From assembly GCA_017442765.1 (NCBI GenBank), contig JAFRZC010000128.1:1-8227 (forward strand): a stretch of DNA of 8,227 nt. The letters run 5' to 3'. Source of the stretch: Prevotella sp. (lineage in GTDB: Bacteria; Bacteroidota; Bacteroidia; Bacteroidales; Bacteroidaceae). Both the position numbers and the translations under genes were made by a program. Positions 1 through 5,831 of the stretch are shown one piece after another. A model generated the notes under the pieces. The model worked only from the letters and a program-made list of their open reading frames with translations. It was not told the origin of the DNA and ran no database searches. Within the stretch, counting starts at the first letter, position 1. The number at the start of each line of letters is the position of its first letter.

Positions 1-192
1 ATCATACATGGTGTTATCGAAGAACGATAATAATTTCAAAGTATTTTTATCAGTAACTTGACATTTGGGAGCAGCTGTGCCCGGATTTTTCATTACAACT
101 GACCCTATTATATCCCATGAATTACCAAATTGAAGCAGAGTTCTCCACCTAAAACATGCTCCTTCTTCTAAATAATGTGTATATACTTTCAT
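1..192 (-). CDS. Partial small protein with VMKNPGTA motif (possibly DUF1643-like), 3' end off the left edge
   Basis: The first 64 codons of a gene read leftwards from an ATG at 192-190 and stay open to the window edge. The protein begins MKVYTHYLEEGACFRWRTLL and contains GSVVMKNPGTAAPK at about residues 30-43. A hydrophobic strand followed by a 'MLNPSTA'-like motif after an R-W-rich opening resembles the start of DUF1643 proteins, but that match is from memory and weak. There is no signal peptide or membrane segment. The start is well supported: the upstream WYL regulator ends in TAA at 196-194, one G follows, then this ATG, so the two genes are almost certainly co-transcribed and translationally coupled. 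The region is AT-richer than the rest of the window, as expected for an accessory cargo gene. No function can be assigned from this fragment. Confidence 0.65.
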   Translation of the reverse strand, partial: MKVYTHYLEEGACFRWRTLLQFGNSWDIIGSVVMKNPGTAAPKCQVTDKNTLKLLSFFDNTMYD

Positions 193-193
193 C

Positions 194-1129
194 TTAATTC
201 TTATTATATTTATTCCACATTCTTTCGATCTTACCGGCAATTTCATTACGGAGCCAGAGAGGTTCCAGCACTTCCATATCCTCACCGTTCCAGAGAAGTT
301 CTTGCTGGAAGTCAAACTCTGGACGGAGATTAAAGGTAAAGATGCTGTATTCTTCATTACGTTCAATCTCTTCCTGTGACTCATGTATCTTCAGGTCACG
401 AATGTAGTTGGCCTGTCCTGCAGAAACCTTCAACTTAACAGGTTGGATTTTGACAGACTGTTCGGCAATGATTCCAAAGCAGCCATCAAAGAAATCATTG
501 GCAGTCCAATCCTTTGGCATTTCAAATTTATCTTCTGTAGCTCGAAGATGTTGAATCCTGTCAAGGGCATAGATGCGTGGCCCTTTCTTATAATAATATG
601 AATAGGTACTACGTGCTACCAGATACCACCTTTGCCGGAACAGTTTTACACAGTATGGCTGGACATCGAAGTTGTTTTCTTCGTCCTTCCAATAACTATG
701 GTAGGTCATGTTAAGCACACGGTTTTCCTTCATAGCTTCGATGATGGGCTGAAGGTAATCCTGCCCCGATGGAACATACTCCAAGATGATACGATCTTTG
801 ATGCTCTGGCTATTCGCTAAAGCATTGCTGACACAGAATGTGTTGTATAGCCAGGAACGGAGTCCATTCTTACTAATGTCTTCCTCGTTCTCAATGTAAT
901 AGCGATATTCGCCACGGTTCTCGTTGACGATGTTGATACCGAACATGTCCCAAATTACATAACGCCAGTTGTCAAAGGTGCGTTTGGGAATGTCCACACC
1001 TCTACTGATGTCATCACGAAGCCATAGTTCATTCAGTTCTTTGAATGAAATCTTGCGTCTGCGATAGATGGTTTCTATCACCCATACGTACTTGCTAATC
1101 AGGCTTTGCCCTCTATCGTTATTAATCAT
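194..1129 (-). CDS. WYL-domain transcriptional regulator (HTH-WYL-WCX type)
   Basis: A 311-aa cytoplasmic regulator. Residues about 10-80 form a winged-helix-like DNA-binding region (KISFKELNELW, then IPKRTFDNWRYVIWDMFGI and a basic/aromatic wing ending YRYYIEN). A WYL domain follows at about 120-200, with RQRWYLVARS (W168-Y169-L170) and RIYALDRI (185-192). A C-terminal WCX-like segment at about 230-305 ends with EVLEPLWLRNEIAGKIERMW. Length and order fit the single-chain WYL regulators (CapW/BrxR-like) that bind DNA as dimers and are thought to sense a ligand through the WYL pocket. The start at 1129 lies about 12-14 nt after the likely transcription start of a TACTTTTG box. One base separates its stop from the next gene, so it heads an operon that leaves the window. 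Family assignment is firm; a role in defence control is inferred from where such regulators usually occur. Confidence 0.88.
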   Translation of the reverse strand: MINNDRGQSLISKYVWVIETIYRRRKISFKELNELWLRDDISRGVDIPKRTFDNWRYVIWDMFGINIVNENRGEYRYYIENEEDISKNGLRSWLYNTFCVSNALANSQSIKDRIILEYVPSGQDYLQPIIEAMKENRVLNMTYHSYWKDEENNFDVQPYCVKLFRQRWYLVARSTYSYYYKKGPRIYALDRIQHLRATEDKFEMPKDWTANDFFDGCFGIIAEQSVKIQPVKLKVSAGQANYIRDLKIHESQEEIERNEEYSIFTFNLRPEFDFQQELLWNGEDMEVLEPLWLRNEIAGKIERMWNKYNKN

Positions 1130-1146
1130 ATTTTATGTTTTTACTG

Positions 1147-1154
1147 CAAAAGTA
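1147..1154 (-). promoter_or_regulatory. Probable -7 box (TACTTTTG) of the WYL operon
   Basis: Read on the minus strand, TACTTTTG matches the Bacteroidota -7 consensus TAnnTTTG and lies 17 bases before the WYL ATG, implying a leader of roughly a dozen bases. A TTTG at the expected 19-21 bp upstream is missing. The nearest one, inside CATTTTGCG, leaves only 13 bp, so the promoter may be weak or activator-dependent. The spacer contains the short symmetric element GTACTATAC, a possible but unproven site for autoregulation. Confidence 0.5.
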
Positions 1155-1247
1155 TAGTACAGGTGCGCAAAATGGTGGCAGAGGTTTGAAAAAATTTATC
1201 AATATGATATGATGACTAGAGGAACGGCTGCCCCAGAGACAAAGTGC

Positions 1248-1709
1248 TTATTCCGTAAGGCTGATGCCGATGTCGCTGATGCCTGGGAGGATTTCCCGCC
1301 GCATGTCGTGTCTTACCACGACGTGTAGGGAGTCTCCGGCACGGAGGCTCAGGTCGTTCAGGTGATAGTGGTATTGCACAAGGTTGGTGCCTCTGCCTTG
1401 TGGCTTTCCGCGCTCGTCGATGAGTTTGCAGTTTAGTTTCTCAGTGGTTGTCTTTTTAGGGGGATAGACAGTTTGCTCGACAACAAGTGCCAGTCGCATG
1501 TAGGGATATAGTCCGTTGATGCGCAGCCCGAGGTCGAGCGCATAGGTGCCGGAATGCTCGACGGGCGGGATGTTGAATTCGATTCGCTCGTTTTTCTCCC
1601 ATCCGCTGACTGGGGTATGCTCATAGTGGTGGTAGGCTTTGCGCGGGTTGCACGATGCCGCGATGAGCATACTGAGGGATGCGATAATATATAAGGTGTA
1701 TTTATTCAA
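1248..1709 (-). CDS. gldH: GldH-type lipoprotein, probable TTG start
   Basis: With a TTG start at 1709 the product is 153 aa. It opens MNKYTLYIIASLSMLIAASC, a compact lipoprotein signal peptide with acylated cysteine C20 in the lipobox AASC. The mature part (YHHYEHTPVSGWEKNERIEF, then GTYALDLGLRINGLYPYMRLALVV) matches my recollection of the GldH family, gliding-motility-associated lipoproteins that non-gliding Bacteroidales also keep. The gene overlaps the ricT stop by 8 bp. The purine-rich AGAAGAG about 5 nt before the TTG, made of RicT lysine/arginine codons, can serve as ribosome-binding site. The frame is also open upstream: ATGs at 1748 and 1814 are possible starts, but they add a long Arg/Lys-rich or low-complexity leader that is atypical for a lipoprotein signal. 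Third gene of the holB-ricT-gldH unit. Family call fairly sure, start less so. Confidence 0.78.
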   Translation of the reverse strand: MNKYTLYIIASLSMLIAASCNPRKAYHHYEHTPVSGWEKNERIEFNIPPVEHSGTYALDLGLRINGLYPYMRLALVVEQTVYPPKKTTTEKLNCKLIDERGKPQGRGTNLVQYHYHLNDLSLRAGDSLHVVVRHDMRREILPGISDIGISLTE

Positions 1710-2820
1710 CGGGTCTCTTCTTCTTTTTCTTTTTCTTCTTTTTGGCATTGTCAAAGCGGCTGATGTCGGCATCGGCCAGCAGATCGTTGTGCTTGTGGCC
1801 CGTGTGGTGGGCACTGCCTTCGGTCAGAAATTCGGGTTTCTCGCCGCGTTTATTCATTTCGATGATCTCATGGGCGCGGGCGGCGGTAATGGTCTCGGTG
1901 TTTACGGGTTGCCGCTTGTCGGTGGAGTAGGTGACGAGACTGGCGAGGATGTCGCTCTTGAAGAGGTAATACTCGGCGTCTTGTGTGTGAAGTGTTACTT
2001 CCTTGCCGGGCAGTCGGCGGCTGGCCTCGATGTAGTTGTCGACCTCGTAGTTCATGCAGCATTTGAGCTTGGCGCACATGCCGGCAAGTTTCTGCGGGTT
2101 GAGCGAGAGGTCCTGGAAACGCGCGGCTGCCGTGGAGACGCTGACAAAGTTCTTCATCCATGTGGCGCAGCAGAGCTCGCGTCCGCAGGGGCCTGTCCCG
2201 CCTATGCGCCCTGCCTCCTGGCGTGCCCCGATCTGCTTCATCTCGATGCGCACGTGGAAGGCGGCGGCGAGGTCTTTGATGAGCTGTCGGAAATCGACGC
2301 GCTCGTCGGCGATGTAGTAGAAGATGGCTTTGTTGCCGTCGCCCTGATACTCCACGTCGCCGATTTTCATTTGCAGTCCGAGGTTCTTGGCGATCTGTCG
2401 GCTTTGTATCATGGTGTCGTGTTCGCGGGCCTTGGCCTCGTGGTATTTCTCCATGTCGGCCGGCCGGGCGATGCGGTAGATGCGCTTGATGTCGTCTTCC
2501 GACTTCAGGTGTGCCTTCTTGAGCTGTAGCTTGACGAGGCTTCCCGTGAGTGTCACTACTCCGATGTCGTGCCCGGGACTGGCTTCCACGGCTACGATGT
2601 CGCCTTTTTTCAGAGGCAGGTGCTCCGTGTTGTGGTAGTAGCCTTTGCGGGTGTTCTTGAACTGCACCTCTACGAGGTCGGTCGATTCGTTGTTTCCGGG
2701 CACGTCGGCCAGCCAGTCGTAGGTATTCAGCTGCTTGTCCTGACGGCCTACGCCGCAGTGGCAGAGCCCTCGGTCGCAGCCCTGGAATATCTTGAATTTC
2801 ATGTCTTTGTGGTCTTTCAT
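1702..2820 (-). CDS. ricT: PSP1-domain protein, RicT-like
   Basis: A 372-aa soluble protein. An N-terminal cysteine patch (C15, C20, C22) precedes NTYDWLADVPGN and VEVQFKNTRKGYY. The PSP1 core spans about residues 75-265 and includes GDIVAVEASPGHDIG, the FYYIADERVDFRQLIKDLA stretch, and two cysteine clusters, GPCGRELCC (C212, C217, C218) and MCAKLKCC (C249, C254, C255). Cysteine-rich PSP1 proteins in Bacillota (RicT/YaaT) form part of an Fe-S-containing complex affecting RNA maturation and development; the role in Bacteroidota is not established. The C-terminal tail is disordered-looking and ends in nine consecutive lysines (K360-K368) before RPVE. The start used is the ATG at 2820, 18 bp after the holB stop. 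An ATG at 2802 (MKFKIFQGC) is equally plausible and closer to the usual N-terminus. Co-transcribed with holB and gldH. Confidence 0.85.
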   Translation of the reverse strand: MKDHKDMKFKIFQGCDRGLCHCGVGRQDKQLNTYDWLADVPGNNESTDLVEVQFKNTRKGYYHNTEHLPLKKGDIVAVEASPGHDIGVVTLTGSLVKLQLKKAHLKSEDDIKRIYRIARPADMEKYHEAKAREHDTMIQSRQIAKNLGLQMKIGDVEYQGDGNKAIFYYIADERVDFRQLIKDLAAAFHVRIEMKQIGARQEAGRIGGTGPCGRELCCATWMKNFVSVSTAAARFQDLSLNPQKLAGMCAKLKCCMNYEVDNYIEASRRLPGKEVTLHTQDAEYYLFKSDILASLVTYSTDKRQPVNTETITAARAHEIIEMNKRGEKPEFLTEGSAHHTGHKHNDLLADADISRFDNAKKKKKKKKKRPVE

Positions 2821-2825
2821 ATTTT

Positions 2826-2846
2826 CATTGTTTATTGTTCATTGTT
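2826..2846. repeat. Three 7-bp tandem units at the holB-ricT junction
   Basis: On the minus strand the sequence reads AACAATG, AACAATA, AACAATG in tandem, then AAAATATG containing the ricT ATG. The first unit in that reading direction overlaps the holB stop codon; the other two form most of the 18-bp spacer. The AT-rich, unstructured spacer lacks a Shine-Dalgarno sequence, which is normal in Bacteroidota. It may be a slippage-prone spacer, or simply chance in AT-rich DNA. Confidence 0.6.
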
Positions 2847-3948
2847 CATCTCTCATCATGATGAGCGTAATCATCTTCACGGCCAGTTCGTAGAACACGA
2901 TTTTGGCGTTGGCGTTTTGTGCGATGTCGCGGTGTGCGAGGCTGAACAGCTCTTCGATACAGATGATGTTGGCTTCGTTGATGTAGGGCGAGAATTTCTC
3001 TGCGAACAGTTCTTCCTCCATGGTCATGTAGTTCAGCTCGGGGTTATGGAAGTTGTACATGAAGTTCTCGCGGGTCATGCGCAGGAAATAGCTGAGCAGC
3101 CGTTTTTGCTTCTCGCGTCCGAGTGCGGCTACGCTGTCGCTCCATGCCTTCAGAGTCTTTACGTTGCGCATGTAGGCCTGGCGCATGAGCATGGTGTAGA
3201 AGTCGAAGAAGAGTTTGTCCTCGCTGTCGGTGCGCAGCGCCTCGAGTGCTTTCAGCCAGTTTCCGTCTGCCAGCCGTGCCATGCGTTGGGCCGCGTCGGG
3301 CTCTATGCCTCTCTGGCTGATGAGTGCCTGCTCGATGTCGCTGTCGCTGATGCGGCGCGTGTCGATACGTTGTGTGCGGCTGCGGATGGTCTCGAGCAAC
3401 AGCTCAGGCTGTTCGCATACCATGATGAAGACGGTTTTCGCGGGTGGTTCCTCGAGTAGCTTGAGCAGTTTGTTGGCACTGGTGTCGTTCATGCGCTCGG
3501 GCAGCCAGACGATGCTCACCTTGTAGCCGCCCTGGCTCGACTTCAGACTGAGCTTTCGCGAGAGTTCGTCGGCCTCCCTGCCGGTGATGATGGCCTGCTG
3601 GTTCTCGGCTCCCATAGCTTCCATCCAGTCCTCGGTCTTGAAATAGGAATCTTCGAGCAGCAGCCTGCGCCATTGCGCGATGAAGTCGTCGCTGACGGGC
3701 TGGTAGTCGCTTCCCATGTTTTTGGTCTTGATGGTCGGGAAGGTGAAGTGCAGGTCGGGATGCGCCCATTTTCCGAGCATCGGGCTTTGATGGAGCAGAT
3801 GGCACGCAAAAGCCAATGCCAGCGGCAGCTTGCCGCTTCCGGCTGGGCCGCAGAGGAGTATGGCATGTGGTACACGCTGTTCCTCGGCCATCTTCATAAG
3901 TCTTTGCTTGACTTCTTCTTGTCCGATTACGTCGTTGAATGTCATCAT
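2839..3948 (-). CDS. holB: DNA polymerase III delta' subunit (clamp-loader AAA+ protein)
   Basis: A 369-aa AAA+ protein beginning MMTFNDVIGQEEVKQRL. P-loop-like GPAGSGK lies at 34-40, followed by Leu instead of the usual Ser/Thr. HPDLHFTFP is at 63-71, NKLLKLLEEPPAKTVFIM at 159-176, and the sensor-1/arginine region TIRSRTQRID at 188-197, where most clamp-loader subunits have SRC. This is the delta'/DnaX-like architecture. The subunit helps open and load the beta sliding clamp and is usually ATPase-inactive, consistent with the altered P-loop. The zinc-binding Cys module of E. coli delta' is absent. The frame is open up to an ATG at 4044, but that start is rejected because a canonical promoter (3958-3988) lies inside the extension and the conserved protein begins at 3948 or 3945. 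First gene of the minus-strand operon with ricT and gldH. Confidence 0.85.
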   Translation of the reverse strand: MMTFNDVIGQEEVKQRLMKMAEEQRVPHAILLCGPAGSGKLPLALAFACHLLHQSPMLGKWAHPDLHFTFPTIKTKNMGSDYQPVSDDFIAQWRRLLLEDSYFKTEDWMEAMGAENQQAIITGREADELSRKLSLKSSQGGYKVSIVWLPERMNDTSANKLLKLLEEPPAKTVFIMVCEQPELLLETIRSRTQRIDTRRISDSDIEQALISQRGIEPDAAQRMARLADGNWLKALEALRTDSEDKLFFDFYTMLMRQAYMRNVKTLKAWSDSVAALGREKQKRLLSYFLRMTRENFMYNFHNPELNYMTMEEELFAEKFSPYINEANIICIEELFSLAHRDIAQNANAKIVFYELAVKMITLIMMRDEQ

Positions 3949-3957
3949 TTCCGAGGG

Positions 3958-3988
3958 CAAAGGTACAAATAAGTGAGCGAAAAACAAA
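3958..3988 (-). promoter_or_regulatory. Promoter of the holB-ricT-gldH operon
   Basis: On the minus strand, TTTG at 3988-3985 and TACCTTTG at 3965-3958 are separated by 19 bp, a full match to the Bacteroidota -33/-7 pattern. The start of transcription is expected around 3951-3954, only 3-6 bases before the ATG at 3948, so the transcript would be nearly leaderless. The promoter lies within the extended open frame that begins at 4044, which helps fix the true start of holB. Confidence 0.8.
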
Positions 3989-4016
3989 ACAAAACCTCTT
4001 TTTTGTTTCGTTTTTC
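3979..4016. repeat. 16-bp inverted repeat between holB and the GH125 gene
   Basis: Arms at 3979-3994 and 4001-4016 (outer ends GAAAAAC and GTTTTTC) pair at 15 of 16 positions around a 6-nt loop, CCTCTT. The left arm contains the -33 TTTG of the holB promoter, so a bound protein or extruded hairpin would interfere with holB transcription. It lies about 60 bp upstream of the GH125 -33 box. Function unknown: operator and chance A/T-rich symmetry are both possible. Confidence 0.6.
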
Positions 4017-4051
4017 CGAACGGAAGTACCTTCGGCGAAGCCAAAGGGGCG

Positions 4052-4070
4052 AAATAATTATGAATTATTT
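4052..4070. promoter_or_regulatory. Candidate activator site: 8-bp perfect inverted repeat upstream of the GH125 promoter
   Basis: AAATAATT at 4052-4059 and AATTATTT at 4063-4070 are perfect complements around ATG. The centre is about 54 bp before the predicted GH125 transcription start and the site ends 7 bp before the -33 box, a position typical of activator binding. No regulator gene is adjacent, and the AT-rich composition weakens the case. Confidence 0.4.
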
Positions 4071-4077
4071 AAATTTA

Positions 4078-4109
4078 TTTGGGTTCTTCGCTTTTTTCCC
4101 GTATCTTTG
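4078..4109 (+). promoter_or_regulatory. Promoter of the GH125 gene
   Basis: TTTG at 4078-4081 and TATCTTTG at 4102-4109 are spaced by 20 bp and match the Bacteroidota consensus at every fixed position. Transcription should begin near 4113-4116, giving a leader of about 31-34 nt before the ATG at 4147. The promoter is divergent from that of holB. Confidence 0.8.
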
Positions 4110-4146
4110 CAAGCGGAATATAAAAACCAAAAACCAGAAATAAGAC

Positions 4147-5607
4147 ATGAAACAAAAAATGAGATTGTTGGTTGGAGCGGTCATGCTGGCTGCCCTTCCA
4201 ATGAGTGTGAAAGCTGTTGACTGCGTCACGGGTGCCACTAAGCCTGTGGAGAAAGCCGACAAGACCGCCTATGTGACCAACCGTCCGGCAGAGAAGGAGC
4301 GTCTGTTCATCTCGGATGCCGTTGAGAATAAGATAAAGGAGGTGAAGAAACTGCTCAAGGACAACCCCTATCTGGCCTGGATGTTCGAGAACTGTTTTCC
4401 CAACACACTCGACACCACCGTCCACTGGGACGGTGCCGACGACACTTTCGTCTATACGGGCGACATCCACGCCATGTGGCTGCGCGATTCGGGCGCACAG
4501 GTGTGGCCCTACGTGCAGTTTGCCAATCAGGACCCGAAGCTGAAGAAGATGCTGCGCGGTGTTATCCTGCGTCAGCTCAGGTGCATCAACCTCGACCCCT
4601 ATGCCAACGCGTTCAACAAGGAGGCCATTCCCAATGGCGACTGGATGAGCGACATGACCAAGATGAATCCGTTTCTGCACGAGCGCAAGTATGAAATCGA
4701 CTCGCTCTGCTACCCGCTCCGCCTGGCCTACCACTACTGGCAGGTGACGGGCGACGCCTCGATCTTTGGCGAGGAGTGGCTGCAGGCTGTGGGCAATATC
4801 CTTCAGACTTTTCGCGAGCAGCAGCGCAAAGACGGCATCGGCCCCTACACCTTCCAGCGCAAGACCGAGCGGCAGCTCGACACCGTGAGCAACAACGGCA
4901 TGGGTAATCCCGCGAAACCCTGCGGGCTCATCTGCTCGTTCTTCCGCCCGAGCGACGATGCCACCACGTTTCTCTATCTCGTACCCTCTAACTTCATGGC
5001 CGTCTCGTCACTCAACAAGGCCGCCGAGATTCTCACCGCCGTGAACCACGATGCCGACAAGGCCCGGCAGTGCCGCGACTTGGCCAACGAGGTGAAGACT
5101 GCCTTGCAGCAGTATGCCGTCGTCAATCATCCCAAATACGGAAAGATCTACGCCTTCGAGGTCGATGGCTTCGGCAACCGTCTGCTCATGGACGATGCCA
5201 ACGTGCCGTCGCTGCTGGCGATGGCCTACCTCGGCGACGTCAGTCTGAACGACCCTGTCTATCAGAACACCCGTCGCTTTGTGTGGAGCGAAGACAATCC
5301 CTACTTCTTCCGCGGCAAGGCGGGCGAGGGCATCGGCGGGCCGCATATCGGCTACGATATGGCATGGCCCATGTCAATCATGATGAAGGCCTTTACCTCG
5401 CAGAACGACGAGGAAATCAAGTGGTGCATAGAGACCCTTCAGCGCACCGATGCCGACACGGGCTTCATGCACGAGTCGTTCGACGTGAACGATGCCAAGC
5501 ACTTCACCCGTTCGTGGTTCGCCTGGCAGAACACGCTCTTCGGTGAACTCATCCTCAAGCTCATCGACGACGGCAAGCTCGAATTGCTGAAGAATGCCCG
5601 CCGTTAG
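4147..5607 (+). CDS. Secreted GH125 exo-alpha-1,6-mannosidase
   Basis: A 486-aa protein. A Sec signal peptide (MKQKMRLLVGAVMLAALPMSVKA, likely cleaved after A23) precedes a single full-length GH125 (formerly DUF1237) (alpha/alpha)6 domain from about residue 50 to the end. Visible family signatures are NTLDTTVHWDG, GDIHAMWLRDSGAQVWPY (105-122), NGDWMSDM, YEIDSLCYPLRLAYHYW, GPHIGYDMAWPMSIMMKA and TGFMHESFDVNDAKHFTRSWFAWQNTLFGELI. D185 and E443 are the likely catalytic acid/base pair by analogy with characterised members; I could not align them. GH125 enzymes invert, need no metal, and remove alpha-1,6-linked mannose from yeast mannan or N-glycan-derived chains, usually in the periplasm. There is no lipobox cysteine at the cleavage site. 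Start set by the signal peptide and by a promoter 38 bp upstream. A terminator follows, so it is probably monocistronic. Confidence 0.93.
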   Translation: MKQKMRLLVGAVMLAALPMSVKAVDCVTGATKPVEKADKTAYVTNRPAEKERLFISDAVENKIKEVKKLLKDNPYLAWMFENCFPNTLDTTVHWDGADDTFVYTGDIHAMWLRDSGAQVWPYVQFANQDPKLKKMLRGVILRQLRCINLDPYANAFNKEAIPNGDWMSDMTKMNPFLHERKYEIDSLCYPLRLAYHYWQVTGDASIFGEEWLQAVGNILQTFREQQRKDGIGPYTFQRKTERQLDTVSNNGMGNPAKPCGLICSFFRPSDDATTFLYLVPSNFMAVSSLNKAAEILTAVNHDADKARQCRDLANEVKTALQQYAVVNHPKYGKIYAFEVDGFGNRLLMDDANVPSLLAMAYLGDVSLNDPVYQNTRRFVWSEDNPYFFRGKAGEGIGGPHIGYDMAWPMSIMMKAFTSQNDEEIKWCIETLQRTDADTGFMHESFDVNDAKHFTRSWFAWQNTLFGELILKLIDDGKLELLKNARR

Positions 5608-5692
5608 GGATTGCCCTGTTTGCAATTTCTGGCAGGAAAGAGCATCCGGGAGGGTGTGTCAAATAGGATTTTAAGGCACAAAAAGCATGCTT

Positions 5693-5725
5693 CCGCGGTA
5701 CAGAACATCTGTTTCCGCGGTTTTT
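5693..5725 (+). terminator. Intrinsic terminator after the GH125 gene
   Basis: CCGCGG (5693-5698) pairs with CCGCGG (5715-5720), and ACAGA (5700-5704) pairs with TCTGT (5708-5712) around the loop ACA, with a small internal bulge (T against TT). Five T residues follow directly. The stem is GC-rich at its base and starts 86 bp after the GH125 stop. The two TTCCGCGG copies are exact direct repeats 22 bp apart. Confidence 0.75.
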
Positions 5726-5728
5726 GCC

Positions 5729-5815
5729 TGCAAGCAAAAGGCCTTTCGCTTGTAAGCGAAAGACTATGCGGCTATAAGCGAAAGGCCATGCGCTTACAAG
5801 CAAATCCCTCCGCTT
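5729..5815. repeat. Four imperfect 21-23 bp tandem units with palindromic junctions
   Basis: Units at 5729-5750, 5751-5773, 5774-5794 and 5795-5815 each start with a variant of YAAGCRAAA and end with a variant of CGCT or CGGCT. Because CGCT is complementary to AGCG, junctions become inverted repeats, for example CTTTCGCTT (5743-5751) with AAGCGAAAG (5754-5762). A larger pairing joins GGCCTTTCGCTT (5740-5751) with AAGCGAAAGGCC (5776-5787), 12 of 12 positions. The array follows the terminator and encodes nothing sensible. It could be a lineage-specific intergenic repeat, a structured RNA element, or a degraded REP-like element. Confidence 0.7.
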
Positions 5816-5831
5816 TGCAGGTTTACGGTTT

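Noticed and set aside
1130..1247. Intrinsic terminator after gldH
   Set aside because: No stable stem followed by a T-run was found on the minus strand; only the WYL -7 box is supported here.
1702..1748. Programmed frameshift fusing RicT to GldH on the A-rich tract
   Set aside because: The gldH frame is +1 to ricT, and no classical A-AAA-AAG heptamer occurs in the ricT frame; simple overlapping start is the better explanation.
1639..2529. 296-codon open frame on the plus strand
   Set aside because: Antisense shadow of ricT and the gldH start; no promoter or start signal, low-complexity hydrophobic product, and the minus-strand frame is a recognisable PSP1 protein.
2569..3459. 296-codon open frame on the plus strand
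   Set aside because: Antisense to holB and the start of ricT; its length reflects GC-biased third codon positions in the real genes, and the product resembles nothing known.
3949..4044. N-terminal extension of holB to an ATG at 4044
   Set aside because: It would place a full -33/-7 promoter inside the coding region, and the conserved delta' sequence begins at MTFNDVIGQ.
4075..4734. 219-codon open frame on the minus strand
   Set aside because: Antisense to the well-recognised GH125 gene and running through its promoter; a compositional shadow.
5729..5815. CRISPR array
   Set aside because: Units are contiguous with no unique spacers, repeats are degenerate, and no cas gene is present.
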